Below, piece by piece: positions 49,520 through 62,436 of a DNA stretch of 64,000 nucleotides. The stretch is from positions 124,001-188,000 of the forward strand of contig NMRA01000031.1 in assembly GCA_002633005.1 (NCBI GenBank). Direction: 5' to 3'. The notes beneath the pieces were generated by a model. That model did no database searches, was not told the DNA's origin, and worked only from the letters and a program-made list of their open reading frames with translations. This stretch comes from Phoronis australis (lineage: Eukaryota > Phoronida > Phoronidae). The position numbers and the translations under genes were made by a program. Positions within the stretch are counted from its first letter, which is position 1. Every line of letters begins with the position of its first letter.

Positions 49520-50245
49520 AGGACTTAAACTTCTTTTTCGATCTACGGTTTGTGAATTTAAACCACTGATGTAGATCCTGAGTCAATAAACAATTTGTTG
49601 CCATTTGAACTGTGAGAACATTTGTGTACACTTTGTAGAGCTGTCCGACATTCATCAGTATCTTTGAGACATCTTTCAAATTAGACAATCGTTTAGTGTA
49701 GTTTGCAATTTGATGACCTTATGATAGATTGAAATTTCCCAGTGTCATCTTGCAACTAAGTTCAGTGAAGTATCGCCATTTCTTGCACGATTAGCTTGTA
49801 AATGTCAAAAGTCATCGTTCAATCAGTCGGTTTTCGTCGATGCATATAAATATGGAATCAGAAGCCAACAATCATTCCATGGGCAAAGCGTTTACTTTGA
49901 CTTAATGACTTAATTCCTTTTTGATCTGTTGTTTGTGAATTTAAGCAACACATCTTGTGCCTAATTCAAAAAGGAATGCATAAATTTTCATTTGAATTGT
50001 GAGTATATTTTTGGGAACTGTCCGAATTTCATCAATGTCTTTGACAGTTATTTTAGATAGGCAAAAATCGTATAAATGTAATTTACTGTTTGGGTATGGG
50101 ATTATAGAATTTTTCCAACTTCAGGCTGCAACTAAATTCACTGAAACATCACGAATTCTTACAAGATTAGCTTTTAATTGCAACAATAATCTATGAATGT
50201 CGATTTTCCTAGATACATAAACACGTAAATCAGAAACCAACGAGT
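49520..50245. repeat. Diverged ~350-bp direct duplication
   Basis: Blocks 49520-49875 and 49903-50245 share ordered phrases at a constant offset of about 375-385: tttgtgaatttaa, ctgtccga.attcatca.t.tcttt, gcaactaa.ttca.tgaa, gattagctt and atcagaa.ccaac. Identity by eye is perhaps 60-70 percent. No coding frame is shared. Confidence 0.6.
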
Positions 50246-52080
50246 TTGTTTATCAAAACGAAATGTTATATGCAATTTCCGTAGGCGTGCTTGCAGATTT
50301 TTGAGGGGTAACCATGAACGTGGGAGATGGGGCATTGGTATTAAGGTGCATCTTTGATCAATTCAGAGGTACCTATAACCGTTCACGAGTTAAACTTAAA
50401 CTCCAGAAACGCTGAAATTTGTATTATGATTGCGAGTACTTTGAGTACCCCCATTCGACGTGTAGGTCCCCACACGGTCATCACAAGTCGTAGTATCGTC
50501 AGCCTTTTCGACATGTGCGAATTCCTTACAAACAACTCCTTTGTAACGATCTTCAAAAGAAATACTATTCTTGTGATACTATGGGGTGAAAGTAACGTTA
50601 TGTTATAAATAACCGTCGGAAAACAGTCATTTTGTGTAATTCATAAACAGTGGTCTTCACGTTCTTCAAAATTCCACCTTTTCGATGGCGGTCAATCTTA
50701 TTGTATTTTTCACATTTTTGTTTTTTGGGTCGCATGTCTTGATACTGCTGCGTTGTGCACAAATGTTTTATGTTCATTTTGATGAATCTGGAATCTCAAG
50801 TTACCCTCGTGAATACTTGGCAATGTCAGTGGGATTTGCGTGTATAGAGGGACAAAGGGACAATTCCCCCGAACCACCCCACCGAGAGAGGGTCCCGTCT
50901 GAAATGGGATACATAAAGATGAAAGGCTAAACATCATTAACTGAAGGCTGGAAAAGAGTGACAGTTCATTCCATCGTCGTGTGACCCTGCCAAGAAAAGA
51001 CCTTCCTCAAAATGAAAGTCCGGTTGTTCGATATATAAAAAACAGGAAAATAGAGGTAATCGACGCCAACATTGAGCCCTCTCTCCGTGAGCGGTCCCTT
51101 AAGAATTTGTCATTAAAAACAGGAAAAGTGTGGCCACTTGAATGTCATCAATGGCCCCCTTGAAGGGCTGGGCCATTAAATGTGAAAATATATTCAAAGA
51201 CCAGGAATATCGCAGCAAATTGATTAATTGATGTTATCTGTCAGGTCATCAATTTTTCTCAAGTGATATACAATTTCGAGAAAGAAATAGAGCGACAGTC
51301 GCCTCCGTCATCCGTATACTTATGAGGAGCCCGGCTGGAAAAATGTCACATTAGTTTGCATTCGCAAGATTGTCTTATTGAATTTAAAAAAGTGTTCTCG
51401 ATTTTTCGAAATACAACCATGAATTATTAAGTGCACGTTTTCAAGTGCTTTAGACGACCTATACTGCAAAAACGGCCCTAACAATAATGTTCTGGCCAGG
51501 GCCCTCAAGTCAGTGCAACCATGCACTCACTGACGATCTTCTCTTCAATTGACTGAATTTTCTCCGTCTTACCGTATTCGCAGTCTTTTCTCGACTGTCC
51601 GCGGCTCCACGCTTATATGTCGGTTGCGACGGTATAGCCATGACACGTACAAATTTTGGGGGTCCGTGCCCCCCCCCCGCTTCCTACGGCCCTGCGGGTA
51701 GGCTATGCGGCTTTGACGGACTTTTTTATCCCCCGGAGAAATGTTGCGCCGGTTCACCTATTGGCCCTCATGCAAGTGTGCCTTTTGGTTTCAGAAGTGC
51801 AGCTTTCCCAAGAAATGAGTAGTTTATCTGCTTTAGTGTGCCGGTCGCCCCCAAAACCACCGCATTTATAGTAATCCGCAGCACGACTTGTCCGCGGCGG
51901 GGAAGCGGGCACGGCTATAGCCGCGGGGGCCGGGAATTGAAAAGCAAGCATTCGCATGAACCCTGCAATTTTCTCAGTAAGTTATCGAAGGCAAAAATAT
52001 GACGATTAGACGCCTGGCAGCACAAATTGGCTCAGCTTAAGTGCATTGTAGGCCTACCCAATACGATGCCCTGAGACACC

Positions 52081-52229
52081 CGCAATGAGTCTACTCCGCC
52101 GGAGTTCAGTCGACGCGGTCCCCGGCCGAGCAAGTCAAGTGTTTTGTCGCAGTGGCGCTGTCTGTCAAGATTGAACGAATCATCTTGTTATCGATCACTT
52201 TTGCCGGATCTGACGTGGTGTAGACTAAG
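52081..52229 (+). promoter_or_regulatory. Likely STT3B promoter and 5' leader
   Basis: A locally GC- and CpG-rich stretch (for example ccgccggagttcagtcgacgc) directly precedes the start codon in otherwise AT-rich DNA. No TATA box is evident. The exact transcription start cannot be read from the sequence. Confidence 0.4.
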
Positions 52230-52402
52230 ATGGCGGACACCGGTGTGCGTAGTCAAGAGGTCCGCAATCCATTGTTGAATCCAGGCGGTGCAAAAAGTTT
52301 GATAATATTTTTCGTGCTTGCTCTAGCATGGCTGGCAGGTTTCAGTTCTCGTTTATTTGCTGTCATACGGTTTGAAAGCATCATTCACGAATTTGACCCT
52401 TG
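52230..52402 (+). CDS. STT3B: STT3B exon 1
   Basis: The start ATG has a good context (aagATGG). The donor is TG followed by gtgagt (phase 2), splitting the Trp of EFDPW. It encodes the cytosolic tail, the first membrane helix and the D56 metal ligand. Confidence 0.93.
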
Positions 52403-55400
52403 GTGAGTTGTGAGGGCAACAGAGATGTAGATTTTCATTGAAATTGACTGTCTCAGTCAGTACTCTAGTCTAAGTGTCTCACCAACCTACTGTGTGACTT
52501 TCACTTTCAATAGCCCTTTGCCTTAATCTTAGACGTTCGCAGCGTGTATGTGAGATCAAGGTGCCTACGCCGACGATTGCAAGCTCACTGTTTGAAAACA
52601 AAGCAGTGACATGAGTTCTTTTAAAGAAGGTGACCAATTTTCAACCTGCCCCTGCTGTCCTCTCTGGCTCAGGCAGGGATAAGAATGCATGCAGTTCACA
52701 ATATTTTGTGTTCCCAAATAGCATCAACAGATTAAGCGATTCCTTTTCAGCAAGAGCTGGGTTATTCCATTCCATATTTTCATAAAACGCAGTTCTCTTC
52801 AAAATTGGTGGAGTTGTTTGACAAGCGACACCAAGGTTTAATTATGCAAATCTGTTTTTGGTAATATTCAGAAAGCTAGGTCCCTGATTCAATAATGCCT
52901 GCTATTCAATGGGTGTAACTGGTTCTCAAATCACTTATAATCAGGGACCCACCTGATGCTGATGGGGGGGGGGGGGGGNTTTGCTGGTTTCGGAAGCTTT
53001 TCACTACAATTACCTAGTTTAGTTCAAATTTTCGGCTGTTGCAAGGTTTGGTGAACTCAGTTCCCATTTGATGATCTGAGTATTTTGCCTAGTCTTGTCT
53101 TGTCTTGTAATTCCCTGCGATTGTTTGGCGCAGCACCGTCTTGCAACGTAGTAATCTAGGGGTAGAAGTCCAAAACAAGCTGATCTCCAGGAATGGTCAT
53201 ATCACAGATACGTGGAGCTCATAGGAGCACTGCCTGTGGACAATTATAACGCACAGGATGGAGGATTTCGGAGCACAATAAGATAAAGATCCGGTTCCTG
53301 GTCAGTGGCACAATTCACGGCATTAATATGGCACAGATGCATTAATAATGATACGAAGCACAAAGCAAGTCACTGATCCATCTACAGCATCACTGATTTA
53401 AAATCCAGGACATCATTTCTGAGTTAATGTCACAATACATGTTGTCAGCGTCACAATATAGAGCTCAAACGAAGGTACGGTGTCAGTCCACAGCACTATT
53501 ATTTTTGGCGTACAAGGGCTCACTGGGGATTGTCACAGCGAATAATGTATAGGTACCAGCTACATTGTGTGATGCACAGCATAGGTCAGAGCCATCATAA
53601 GTAACAATCCAAGGAAATGCAATGATAATTAAACATTATGGATTTGAGTCGTAGAGACTAGTGGTGATGAAATGTTTGTCCATGAGTCAGTATCTCGTGT
53701 GTCCAAGATACCGTTGCACCACAGTGTCCGTCAGTATAGTTGCATTTGGCAACTTCATGCCATGCTTACTAGTAGTGTCAGGTAGCTGTATGGAGACTGT
53801 CGTCAAAATACAGCTAGGTGCTACCATGTGGTGAAAAACAATCTAATAAACGTAATTTTTTTTGCGTAATTCTATGTAACGAATTGCTGTTAACTCATAG
53901 ATTTCAACTAATAAAACATCCTTTTATTATATCATGACCTCATGGTCTCAGACAGGAAGTTGATGACAACAGGAAGTAGCTCTGACTAAACTATCATTAC
54001 GACTTAAGTCCAACAATCCGAATAAAATGTGTAATCGAACATCACGTCACATTCTGTGCCTTTCGTAACAAAGAAAAGTCTGTTGACGTTTTGAAAACGG
54101 TACGCTCGTGACACGCGCACGCGCCATGTCCTAAAATTTTGTGACATCTCTTGGGAGATGATGACAGCTTTGCAGCAGTAAAATTTGTTCTGAAATTCTG
54201 TGTGCTGATCATATTAAAATACTTGTAATGAAACGAATCCCATTCTGATAATTTGTTGTGACATGTACGCAACCTCGTGGAAGAGAACTGTTCATTGAAA
54301 AATTAGGGAAAAAGAAACTGGTCAATACAGGCGACACAATATTTCATGGCGTCGAAATTTTAGCAACATAATAACCATAGAATGCTAATTTTTCCAACAC
54401 CGGTAAATAATTGAGTTTACTCAAGGAAGAGAGTAGTTTTTAATGACACTAATTTTGTGTCATTTTTACAGGCATCGGTGCACAGTTGTATATTCAGTAT
54501 ATAGCTTTACACCAAGGCTACGTCGAGTTGTACATGTGATGGCCGTTTTCCTTGTGATGTGGCAAAGTGTGCCATTCTACTGCCTCATAGTTAAACAAGT
54601 TGATGGAGTTTTAGGGAAAAGGTTGCTGACATGAACAGTTTGTTCTAGAATGGTTTCCAAAAGAGTTCCGTACACTACTTGAACATGATGGCTATGTCTT
54701 GAACATGATGGCTATGTCTTGAACATGATGGCTATGTCAAGTGTAAACTGAATGGTTTGGTTGGCAAATTCTGATTACTGAGCTTAATTTGTTATCAGTT
54801 ATCAAAAAATTCTACCCGTGGGCGATTAGAACGATTTTAATACCTGAAAAGTAGTAGTTTTATCATTTTTGAATAGTTTCAAGATATGAGCATTGCAAGT
54901 TCACCGGGTACTCTAATTCAGTGCAAACTTTGTTAAAGTCATAAATTGGAATTTAGGAGTTCATTGGTCCAAAAAAAATTGATATTTGTATAAACCTTGT
55001 TGTGTCTAACAGTTCCCCCAATTTTGAGGAGAACCTTGCAAAACAACGGATTTTTGTGGAAAATCTGATTTAGATAATTACCTAGCTTGCAAAGGCTAGT
55101 ATCCTATTAAGAAATATTGTGTAACGCATAATTTTTGAAAATTAGCATTTTCAATTCATTTCCTTTGTTAGTTTGTGACATGTTGAAACTAATTGTCTGC
55201 TGAGACTGCAAGTAGGACACAATAGCATTACCCTACTCTATAGCCTTGCTGTAAATCTGTATAAGTATACAGCTTTGCACCGTTGTGGATGAAAACTGGC
55301 CAAATAAAATCTGACAAAATTAATGTCATTAAAAACTGCAGGCTTCCTTTCAAGTGAACTAAATTAGTTACCGTAAAAATCTCCATTCTGCCGTTATTCT

Positions 55401-58400
55401 ACTGCTAAATTAGTGCGTCGGCTTTCACCACCATCGAAGACAGCTTTACCTATCGACCAATTTTCTTTTCACCGATTTTGCAATCAGCTGCTCTTCTTTC
55501 ACAAGGTTAAGTACATGTCTGAGCAATTATCTGAATTGTTTTCACTTTGTTAATTAAGTCGAGATGAGACAGAAATGTTATAACATTATTTATCTAGGTT
55601 CAACTATAGATCTACACACTATATGGTGACACATGGCTTCTACAACTTTCTCAACTGGTTTGATGAAAGGGCATGGTACCCACTTGGTCGAATTGTGGGT
55701 GGAACGGTAAGGATGTGAGCAATCAGGTATTCCTTGGTGCATCAAGTCATCATGTCCTTAAATTGATTCTGAGATTGATTTTCAGTAGTTTTGTTTGCAT
55801 GTCCAGTCGAACATAGATGTTACAGCCGCATTACGGCCATTGAAGATGGGGGTGTGGCTCAGATGTGATACAGATTGATGTGGGTTTCAACATGGTATTG
55901 TGGCAGAATATTTAATTGCCCATTACAAATATGTCTAGTTTAGTTTCAACTCCAGACAGAAGTCCACATGTGCGCATGGCTTTGTTTTGCGTCATGAGTT
56001 ATGCAACAATTATATACCAGGATGAAGAAAATATTTGTTTGAGTGTACAATATTGTAATTTACTTGTACCAGTGTTTTTATAGTGTCATCGCTATTACAG
56101 TAATTGCTCTGTTCCACTCAAAAGGATTTTAGGACACAGCTCATTATGAGGAAAATTGATGATACCAGTGGTTTTTGACGAAGTACAAGCTGTCTCATGA
56201 AATTTCTAATGCATTTATTCCCTTTAAGAGTGCTTGAGTACCAGTTATGTGATTGATGGCTAGTTAAATGTGACGAATTTCATAGATAAAATAAAAGTAA
56301 TTACGTCTACTGCCTTGCTGCTTGTGTTGCATGACGCTTTCCATTGAGAAAATGAATAAATGGAACCATCTTGGATGGCTAGCCAAAGAAATATTTTCAG
56401 TCCATTGAGTGTGGCCTAATGGTTATTTCATACAGTGTTGACTAAAGGACCAGTCCTAGTTAAACTCTGTAAAACACAGCATGCGGAGACAAGTGCTTAG
56501 TTCCCATGTCAGTTATAAAGTAGCTTAGAGTAATTCATAACCAATGAGTCATAGTGGCCTTTTTGTTCTTGAATGTCTGTAAGTTGAAACAAAGAATTGA
56601 CCAAACCCTCAGAGATCTAGTATTATTTTTGTAATGAGAAATGCTTTGAATTTGGCTTGGGAATGGAATGTATGACGCCACTATCAATTTGCAATAAAAA
56701 CTGTCTTGTTGCAACCTGCTGAAAATTTGAACATAAATTGTTATATCTTACTTGTAGATCACATGCAACTCACAGATATTATAGATATTGTCTTTTTTAT
56801 GATTTCACCTTCACTGTAAAAAGCCCGCAAATGAATAATTCCTACACCATGAGAAATCTAATGCATCCTAGTTTGGCACTGGTACTGTTGAACTTCAGTT
56901 TTAGCTGGTGTTAAAATATTTCACTAGAATTGTCGTTGTTCTTAATGACTAGTAATCCGTCACAGGTGTATCCAGGCTTGATGGTGACATCTGGGTCCAT
57001 CCACTGGCTGCTCAGTCTTCTCAATATACCTGTACACATCCGTGACATCTGTGTGTTTCTTGCTCCCATGTTCAGGTGAGGCATGTAAGCTTTGTTGACA
57101 AGTCGTCCGTCAGATGATAGTTGTGGCTACTTGTTGCTTCGTGTGTTTAGCTGAGTGATGATCAACTGTGGTCTAGAAATTAAGTCTTAGAGCAATTGGA
57201 TGGGAATTTTTTCAAAAGTCTTAAGCAAGGAAGGACATTTTTGGTTTTAAAAGTACTTTATTTTATACACCGTATTTTTACAACATCCCAGTTGTAATAC
57301 AAGGCCAGTGGAAGATCAAACTGGCTCTGCGGAGTCAAGGTTCCTCAATCTCCTCACTGAAGCCTTTGAGTAAGCTATAATCAGCTGAAGCCAGAATTGT
57401 CTTCAACTGTACATGTGTTAGAGAAAGTATATCTAGCGGCAACGTTCACAAATATTGAATCCCTAGTTTTCAGATATCTCGATTTGTTTGAAAATTACAA
57501 CTACTGCACTGTACAAGTCTCTTAAAGCCACTAATGACTTTGTTCTAGTATTGAAACTAGAGTAAGTACTCGGCCAGTAGCACATGATGGTGGCAGATGT
57601 TTATTATAGACGATTGATACGAGATGTGAACTAGATACTTTCAGTAGTGCGTAACAGTGGTGGAGAAGTAGTTCTTCATTTTTTAATGTCTCGAGAGAGA
57701 CAATTTCCTCGCTTGTGTTGAGTTATTCATGGCCAGTTGTTCAACACGGGTTTGGTGTGTAGCCAGTAGGAATACATGAAAGTTAAAATACTGACAGTTG
57801 CTGAAACACAAACAATGAGTTTTAAGTGGAAAAGACTAGTCATGCATATGCTATAGACTGCAATGTCTTATTCACTGTAGTCTAAATAAGTCTTCTTGTT
57901 ACGTATAGCTGTGGTATTCACGTAGCTATTGGCTTACAAACTCCAACTTCTCAATCGAGCTGTGAACCGTGGGATGTTTTCCATGAAACGTTCCCATGCT
58001 TCATAATTCATTGTTTAGCTCAAATTGATTTGTTTGTTTTTTATTTTGCATCTTGCATTGTTGATGTTGACAGTAGCTACAATGTGTTTAGACTTCATGA
58101 CATTGATGAATCTGATTTAGTGATAACTTATGCCTGCTTCATGCATCATGTGCTTTGTTGGAACTGAAACTATCACACAAAGATGAGAATTACATATCCC
58201 TAGTCTGGCTTATCATGCAGAGAATTTTGCTTTTAAAAATGATGCCTCATACTTAAGTTTAGTCGAGTGGAAATGGTTTTGAAGATAGTAAATTTGCTTA
58301 TTGCATTTCTTTAAAGTGGCAATAAATTCATGCTCTCTGGCAAAAAACTGGTTTTGGTTTGTCCGCTTACCATTTTTATAGTTGAACTCAAATTGTTCCT

Positions 58401-61400
58401 TAGTCAAATTCGAAGGGATTTCGGATGTTCAGAAGAATGGATACCGGACCGTTTATTATTGCTTGAAACCATGTCATGTGTACTGAAATTTTGTGAACTT
58501 GATAATGATTTAAAGAAATGTGGAAGTTTCAATTGTTGCCGAGCCCAGAGATCAGTTCTATACCGAGTCAGAATAAGATAAGACTAAGTATTTGTATAAT
58601 GGTAAGTGCATTTGTATAATGGTAAGTCGATTTGTATAATGGTAAGTGGATTTGTATAATGGCAAGTGGTCTAAATCTCTCAGAACTTTTTTTTTTTAAA
58701 GAAAGCACGGGTTTAATGATGCTTTAAATGAAGCTTTGACATTGAATTCTTTATTCCAGTGGGCTAACTGCAATTTCCACGTACTTCCTGACTAAGGAAT
58801 TATGGGATAGCGGTGCAGGATTATTTGCAGCCTGCTTTATTGCTATTGGTAAGTGAGGTCAATAGAATTATTATAAATATGAATTAATAGTAAAATAACT
58901 CGAGCTTCGGGAAATCTCACAGATTAACCATTGTTTCGTAGGCAAAATAATGCTTTTTGGTAAAAATTAAAACTGCAAGGTTCCTGAATTTTAGGATGTG
59001 TGACAAACTGATGTTTCGTTGGATATTAGGTCATTAGTTATTTTTTGCCACAGTGATACGTTCAAAGTACAAAATTGGTAACTGGCTTAAAACCATTCCT
59101 TGAAAATAGGAAGTAATAGAACAAAACGTTTTGTTTCAAGTTCTGCACAACAAACATGGGCTTATAGATGAAATGCTACGTTTTCAAAAAAAGTTCGAAA
59201 TAGTAAACATTCCTGAGTAAGACCCTGCTTGAACATAACCTCATAGGTTTATGTGTGAGAATTTATAGTGCATTTGTTGTCCATGTAGATTTGGTGCAAG
59301 CCTGCTGTTAAATTGTTTATAGTGATTCTAAATAAGATAGGATTTCAATTTTCAATTCTGCAATGAGTGGCCATAGTTTTATGTACAAAATGATGTTGAA
59401 GTTGTTACTGTCAAAATGTCAATGAAGTTCAAGTAGGTATGCCAAGACTTAAGTGCTTTTCTAGCTTAACTACTGAATTTCATTTCCTTTATTAAATATT
59501 TAATATTCGGTGTGATGTGGAATGGTCCAGTTTTCCAATGAACTCCATGATCATTTTCTTAAAAGTAGATTGCATTCCATTTTCACATCGGCAAAATTCT
59601 CTGAAGCTTTGTTTTGAAAGCATTCTACAATTTTGCATTCGCGATCTTTGGTAGGTGGCCAGTACAGAGGTTGTTTTCATAAAATCCTCACTGTGCATGC
59701 CTCTTTGTTGGTGATGGGATGGTAGTTGTAATCACCCTGCATCAATGTTTGAATAACTTTTAAAATGGTTTCTTTCTTATGGCTTAACAACTCAGTGAAC
59801 TTCAGAGTGCTGTGTTGTTTTTACAAGAATGACTACGTTTATTTCAGTTTGTTCTACCACATGATTACAAAATGTGCATAAAATTATGGCCTTTTATTGT
59901 GAAGATTTTCGAACCGTCAGTTTCATTTGTAGACTATAGTACATAGACCGCCTACTCCGTATATTTTCAATGGACAAAATCTGTGATCTTGCGCATAAGC
60001 CGCAACATCACTATTCACTAGCAAAACTGCAAAATCGGTCGGTTTTACTTCTGGCAAATACGTTGTCTGCTAATCACAGTCAAATTAGTGCGCTTTTGTA
60101 ATTTTCTCAGTACATGAGTCACGAATACCAAACTGTTCTGAGTAACTATACGCTGCTATGTGCAAGCAGACGACAAAATCGGTTGGCACTCAAGTTTGAA
60201 TTTTGCAGTTACACGACAAGTAGCATTGCCAAAAGTACTCACGATACCAAGAATTATTTTAAGACTTTGAACAACGTTTCAATGCTGAAAAAAATTTTTC
60301 ATTGTACCAGACAGTAAAATAGACGCAAGAATTTCCCCGTCACAATACACTAACCGGAAGCTGAGTTTGGCAATTTAGGAGAGTGGCGCCTCCTGTAGGA
60401 TATTTCGTAAGATAATGTCGCAGTTGCGAATATATTGTCTATAATCTATATTTACATGTATTGCATGTATTCATCCTGCTGCGTAGCCTAGTGCTTCGCT
60501 ACTGCTGTGAGCCATTCATGGTTGGCTTCTTGTTTCATTATACCAAATTTTTATTAACAGTTAATGAGTGCTGTGTTTCCTGTTTTCAGTGCCTGGTTAT
60601 ATCAGCCGGTCTGTGGCTGGGAGCTATGACAATGAGGGTATTGCAATTTTTGCATTGATGTTCACATATTTTCTATGGGTAAGCACTGATTACTTTAAAG
60701 CGACGTAGTTTTTATGCGCCCACATACACATAATTATGGGGGTGCATATTCCAGTCATCTCTGGGCGTTCGGCATCTGCTGTTGTATCTCCTAAACCACT
60801 CACAGAATCTTAATATGAGATGTGGCAGATGTGTTCCTACGAAGCTGACAAGAGGTGATGAGTTTCAGACCAATTCGATTACCACTTTGTCCTCTTGTGA
60901 CAATTTTATGTATATACATTTGCCCGTGTCTTAGGAGTTCCTTGATGGATTTTCATGAAATGTGTCAAATGGGTGTCTATTAAGGAGACAGCGACACCTT
61001 CCCATTTTCGAACGGATTTGATGTATTCTGCGCCACCCAGTGGCCATTTTTCAAATTTTTAAATCCGTTTTTGGCTTACGCCTTTGTATCCGCCAAACCA
61101 CTGGAGGAATCATGAAAATTGGCAGATGTGTTCCTGGTGAGACAGGTTCAACTACTCTAGCTCACTCAAGTGACGATTTTGTTTTTTGCGTCTGCGGCTG
61201 TCTTCTTAACCTTTGCAGGGTCTTTGGGAAATTTGGCTCATGTGTTCCCATGGAGGTGACAACAGATGACGATGGGTTTCAGACCATTCTGACTACCGTT
61301 GTACCCCCCCCCCCAGAGTTCACTGTTGGATTTTCATGAAATTTGGAAAATAGATTTCTATCAAGGAGACAACAATGCCCTTACATTGGCTGGCTGGTGG

Positions 61401-62436
61401 ATTCAATGTATTCTTCACCACTTAGTGGTCATTTTTATTATTTTGTTTCTCTTTATCTGCCAAACTGATCTTTTGGTTATTATGAAACTCGGTAAGTGTG
61501 TTGCCGATGTTGATTTTTGGAGTGTCATGTCACATGCTATGATTAATGCACTGTTGTCCAAAAAGCTTTTAGACTTTAGACTATTTTTTTGAAATATTCC
61601 TCTTTTGCATGAGATCTATTAGAAAATAAGACTTTTGTGACTTGTTCAAAATTTACATCAAACAAAAATCAAACAATATTTTAGGATACTGTGACAGCAT
61701 TTTTGAGATTTCATCTTGACCATAAAGGTCAAAAGAAATTTGATCGTGTTATTGATACCATTGTTTTGGTATGAATATTTCTTTCTGTTGGAAACAAAAT
61801 TTTACTAAAAGGACGTGGTCAAGTGACACCGTTAATGGCAGAAAATTCAAAAATCAAAATCTATGGTGTGGCCATCATATGGCGTGTGATAAGGTTACAA
61901 AATCCTAGACTTGTTGATATGGTCTTACATAAACTTAATGAATGAGCCTCATAGTGGTCACCAATCAATTGTTAATGTTATCAATTCTTGCAATAATATC
62001 CCTACTAAAGTTGCATTATTATTGAATGGTAGTCTTAACTTTGACGTCGTTCTCCATGAATTCCTCCTAAGCAACATTAGCAAATTTTTATGTACCGTTT
62101 ATCAATATTGCTGCTTCTGATTTCCATACATGAATCTGTACATGTTTTTGTTTTTATGTATTCGCAATAGCATATCTAAATAAATGTATATACCTCTATG
62201 TATATTTGTTTCATTTATGAATTGTTTACAACCCAGATATATTGCTTCGCGATTTCTAGGTTTTTCATCATTTCTTTGTATGTCTTGTGTATTCTTCAAT
62301 AAATATATATACTTTAAAAACAAAACTAGTGGTCATAGTATATTGACACTATTCTTGACTTCTATTTCAGATTAAAGCAGTTAAAAGCGGTACTTTGTTT
62401 TGGGGAGCCTGTACAGCACTATCTTATTTTTATATG
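52230..62436 (+). CDS. STT3B: Oligosaccharyltransferase catalytic subunit STT3B, 5' part
   Basis: Six exons (52230-52402, 55598-55706, 56966-57075, 58760-58848, 60590-60678, 62371-62436) join in frame to give residues 1-212; the rest lies beyond 64000. STT3 proteins sit in the ER membrane and transfer the lipid-linked glycan to Asn of N-X-S/T sequons. Visible hallmarks are the first transmembrane helix (about 24-46), the EFDPWFNYR cation motif (D56), [14 protein letters not shown], and [14 protein letters not shown] with the second cation-binding pair D174/E176. RSTH..., [22 protein letters not shown] and [12 protein letters not shown] match STT3B rather than STT3A. The N-terminal cytosolic tail before the first helix is short (about 23 residues) compared with vertebrate STT3B. 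The WWDYG motif lies in the missing part. Confidence 0.95.
52403..55597. other. STT3B intron 1
   Basis: It contains an N after a G-run (52979) and a 20-bp unit repeated three times at 54679-54738. A 63-codon frame near 54443 has no domain. Nothing else was recognised. Confidence 0.6.
54679..54738. repeat. Three perfect 20-bp tandem copies
   Basis: The unit ttgaacatgatggctatgtc is repeated three times head to tail. Confidence 0.95.
55598..55706 (+). CDS. STT3B: STT3B exon 2
   Basis: The acceptor is tttatctag and the donor is ACG followed by gtaagg (phase 0). It encodes [17 protein letters not shown] and [18 protein letters not shown], the first lumenal loop. Confidence 0.95.
56966..57075 (+). 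CDS. STT3B: STT3B exon 3
   Basis: The acceptor is ccgtcacag and the donor is TTCAG followed by gtgagg (phase 2). It encodes [16 protein letters not shown] and [18 protein letters not shown] supports STT3B over STT3A. Confidence 0.95.
58591..58669. repeat. Four 20-bp tandem copies
   Basis: The unit tttgtataatggtaagtgca is repeated four times with one or two changes. Each copy contains ggtaagt, a donor-like word, just upstream of exon 4. Confidence 0.92.
58760..58848 (+). CDS. STT3B: STT3B exon 4
   Basis: The acceptor is ctttattccag and the donor is ATTG followed by gtaagt (phase 1). It encodes [15 protein letters not shown] and [12 protein letters not shown], membrane helices of the conserved N-terminal half. 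Confidence 0.95.
58849..60589. other. STT3B intron 4, nothing recognised
   Basis: The sequence is AT-rich, with chance frames only. Confidence 0.5.
60590..60678 (+). CDS. STT3B: STT3B exon 5
   Basis: The acceptor is cctgttttcag and the donor is CTATGG followed by gtaagc (phase 0). It encodes [16 protein letters not shown], carrying the second divalent-cation motif of STT3 enzymes, and ALMFTYFLW. Another open frame across these bases is a shadow. Confidence 0.95.
60720..61460. repeat. Two-plus degenerate ~375-bp tandem units
   Basis: Paired phrases occur at 60989 and 61364 (ggagacarc.a..cc), followed by gat.yaatgtattct.c.ccac...gtgg.catttt; ttttcatgaaat near 60950 and 61333; and ggcagatgtgttcct near 60825 and 61119. 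A cataattatgggggtgcata phrase marks the left end. The 99-codon frame across it is not credible as a gene. Confidence 0.55.
61580..61930. repeat. Dispersed repeat shared with phosphatase intron
   Basis: This is the partner of the block at 22030-22520; the best match is 61738-61835. Confidence 0.5.
62371..62436 (+). CDS. STT3B: STT3B exon 6
   Basis: The acceptor is cttctatttcag and the donor is ATG followed by gtaggt (phase 0). It encodes [18 protein letters not shown] and YFYM. The next expected exon (starting near V-S-x-W-G-G-Y) is not found before 64000. Confidence 0.93.

Larger units (their letters stand above)
45749..52080. other. Space between two divergent genes
   Basis: This separates the phosphatase (minus) from STT3B (plus) and should contain the phosphatase promoter and any 5' untranslated exons, none of which I can place. 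It contains the MITE at 46871-47035 and the duplicated block at 49520-50245. Frames at 48653-49263 and 50685-50930 lack domains. The latter begins with a hydrophobic run but has no supporting context. Confidence 0.5.

Noticed and set aside
50685-50930. 81-codon frame with a hydrophobic N-terminus resembling a signal peptide
   Set aside because: No family match, no cleavage-site logic and no neighbouring exon; chance frames of this size are common here.
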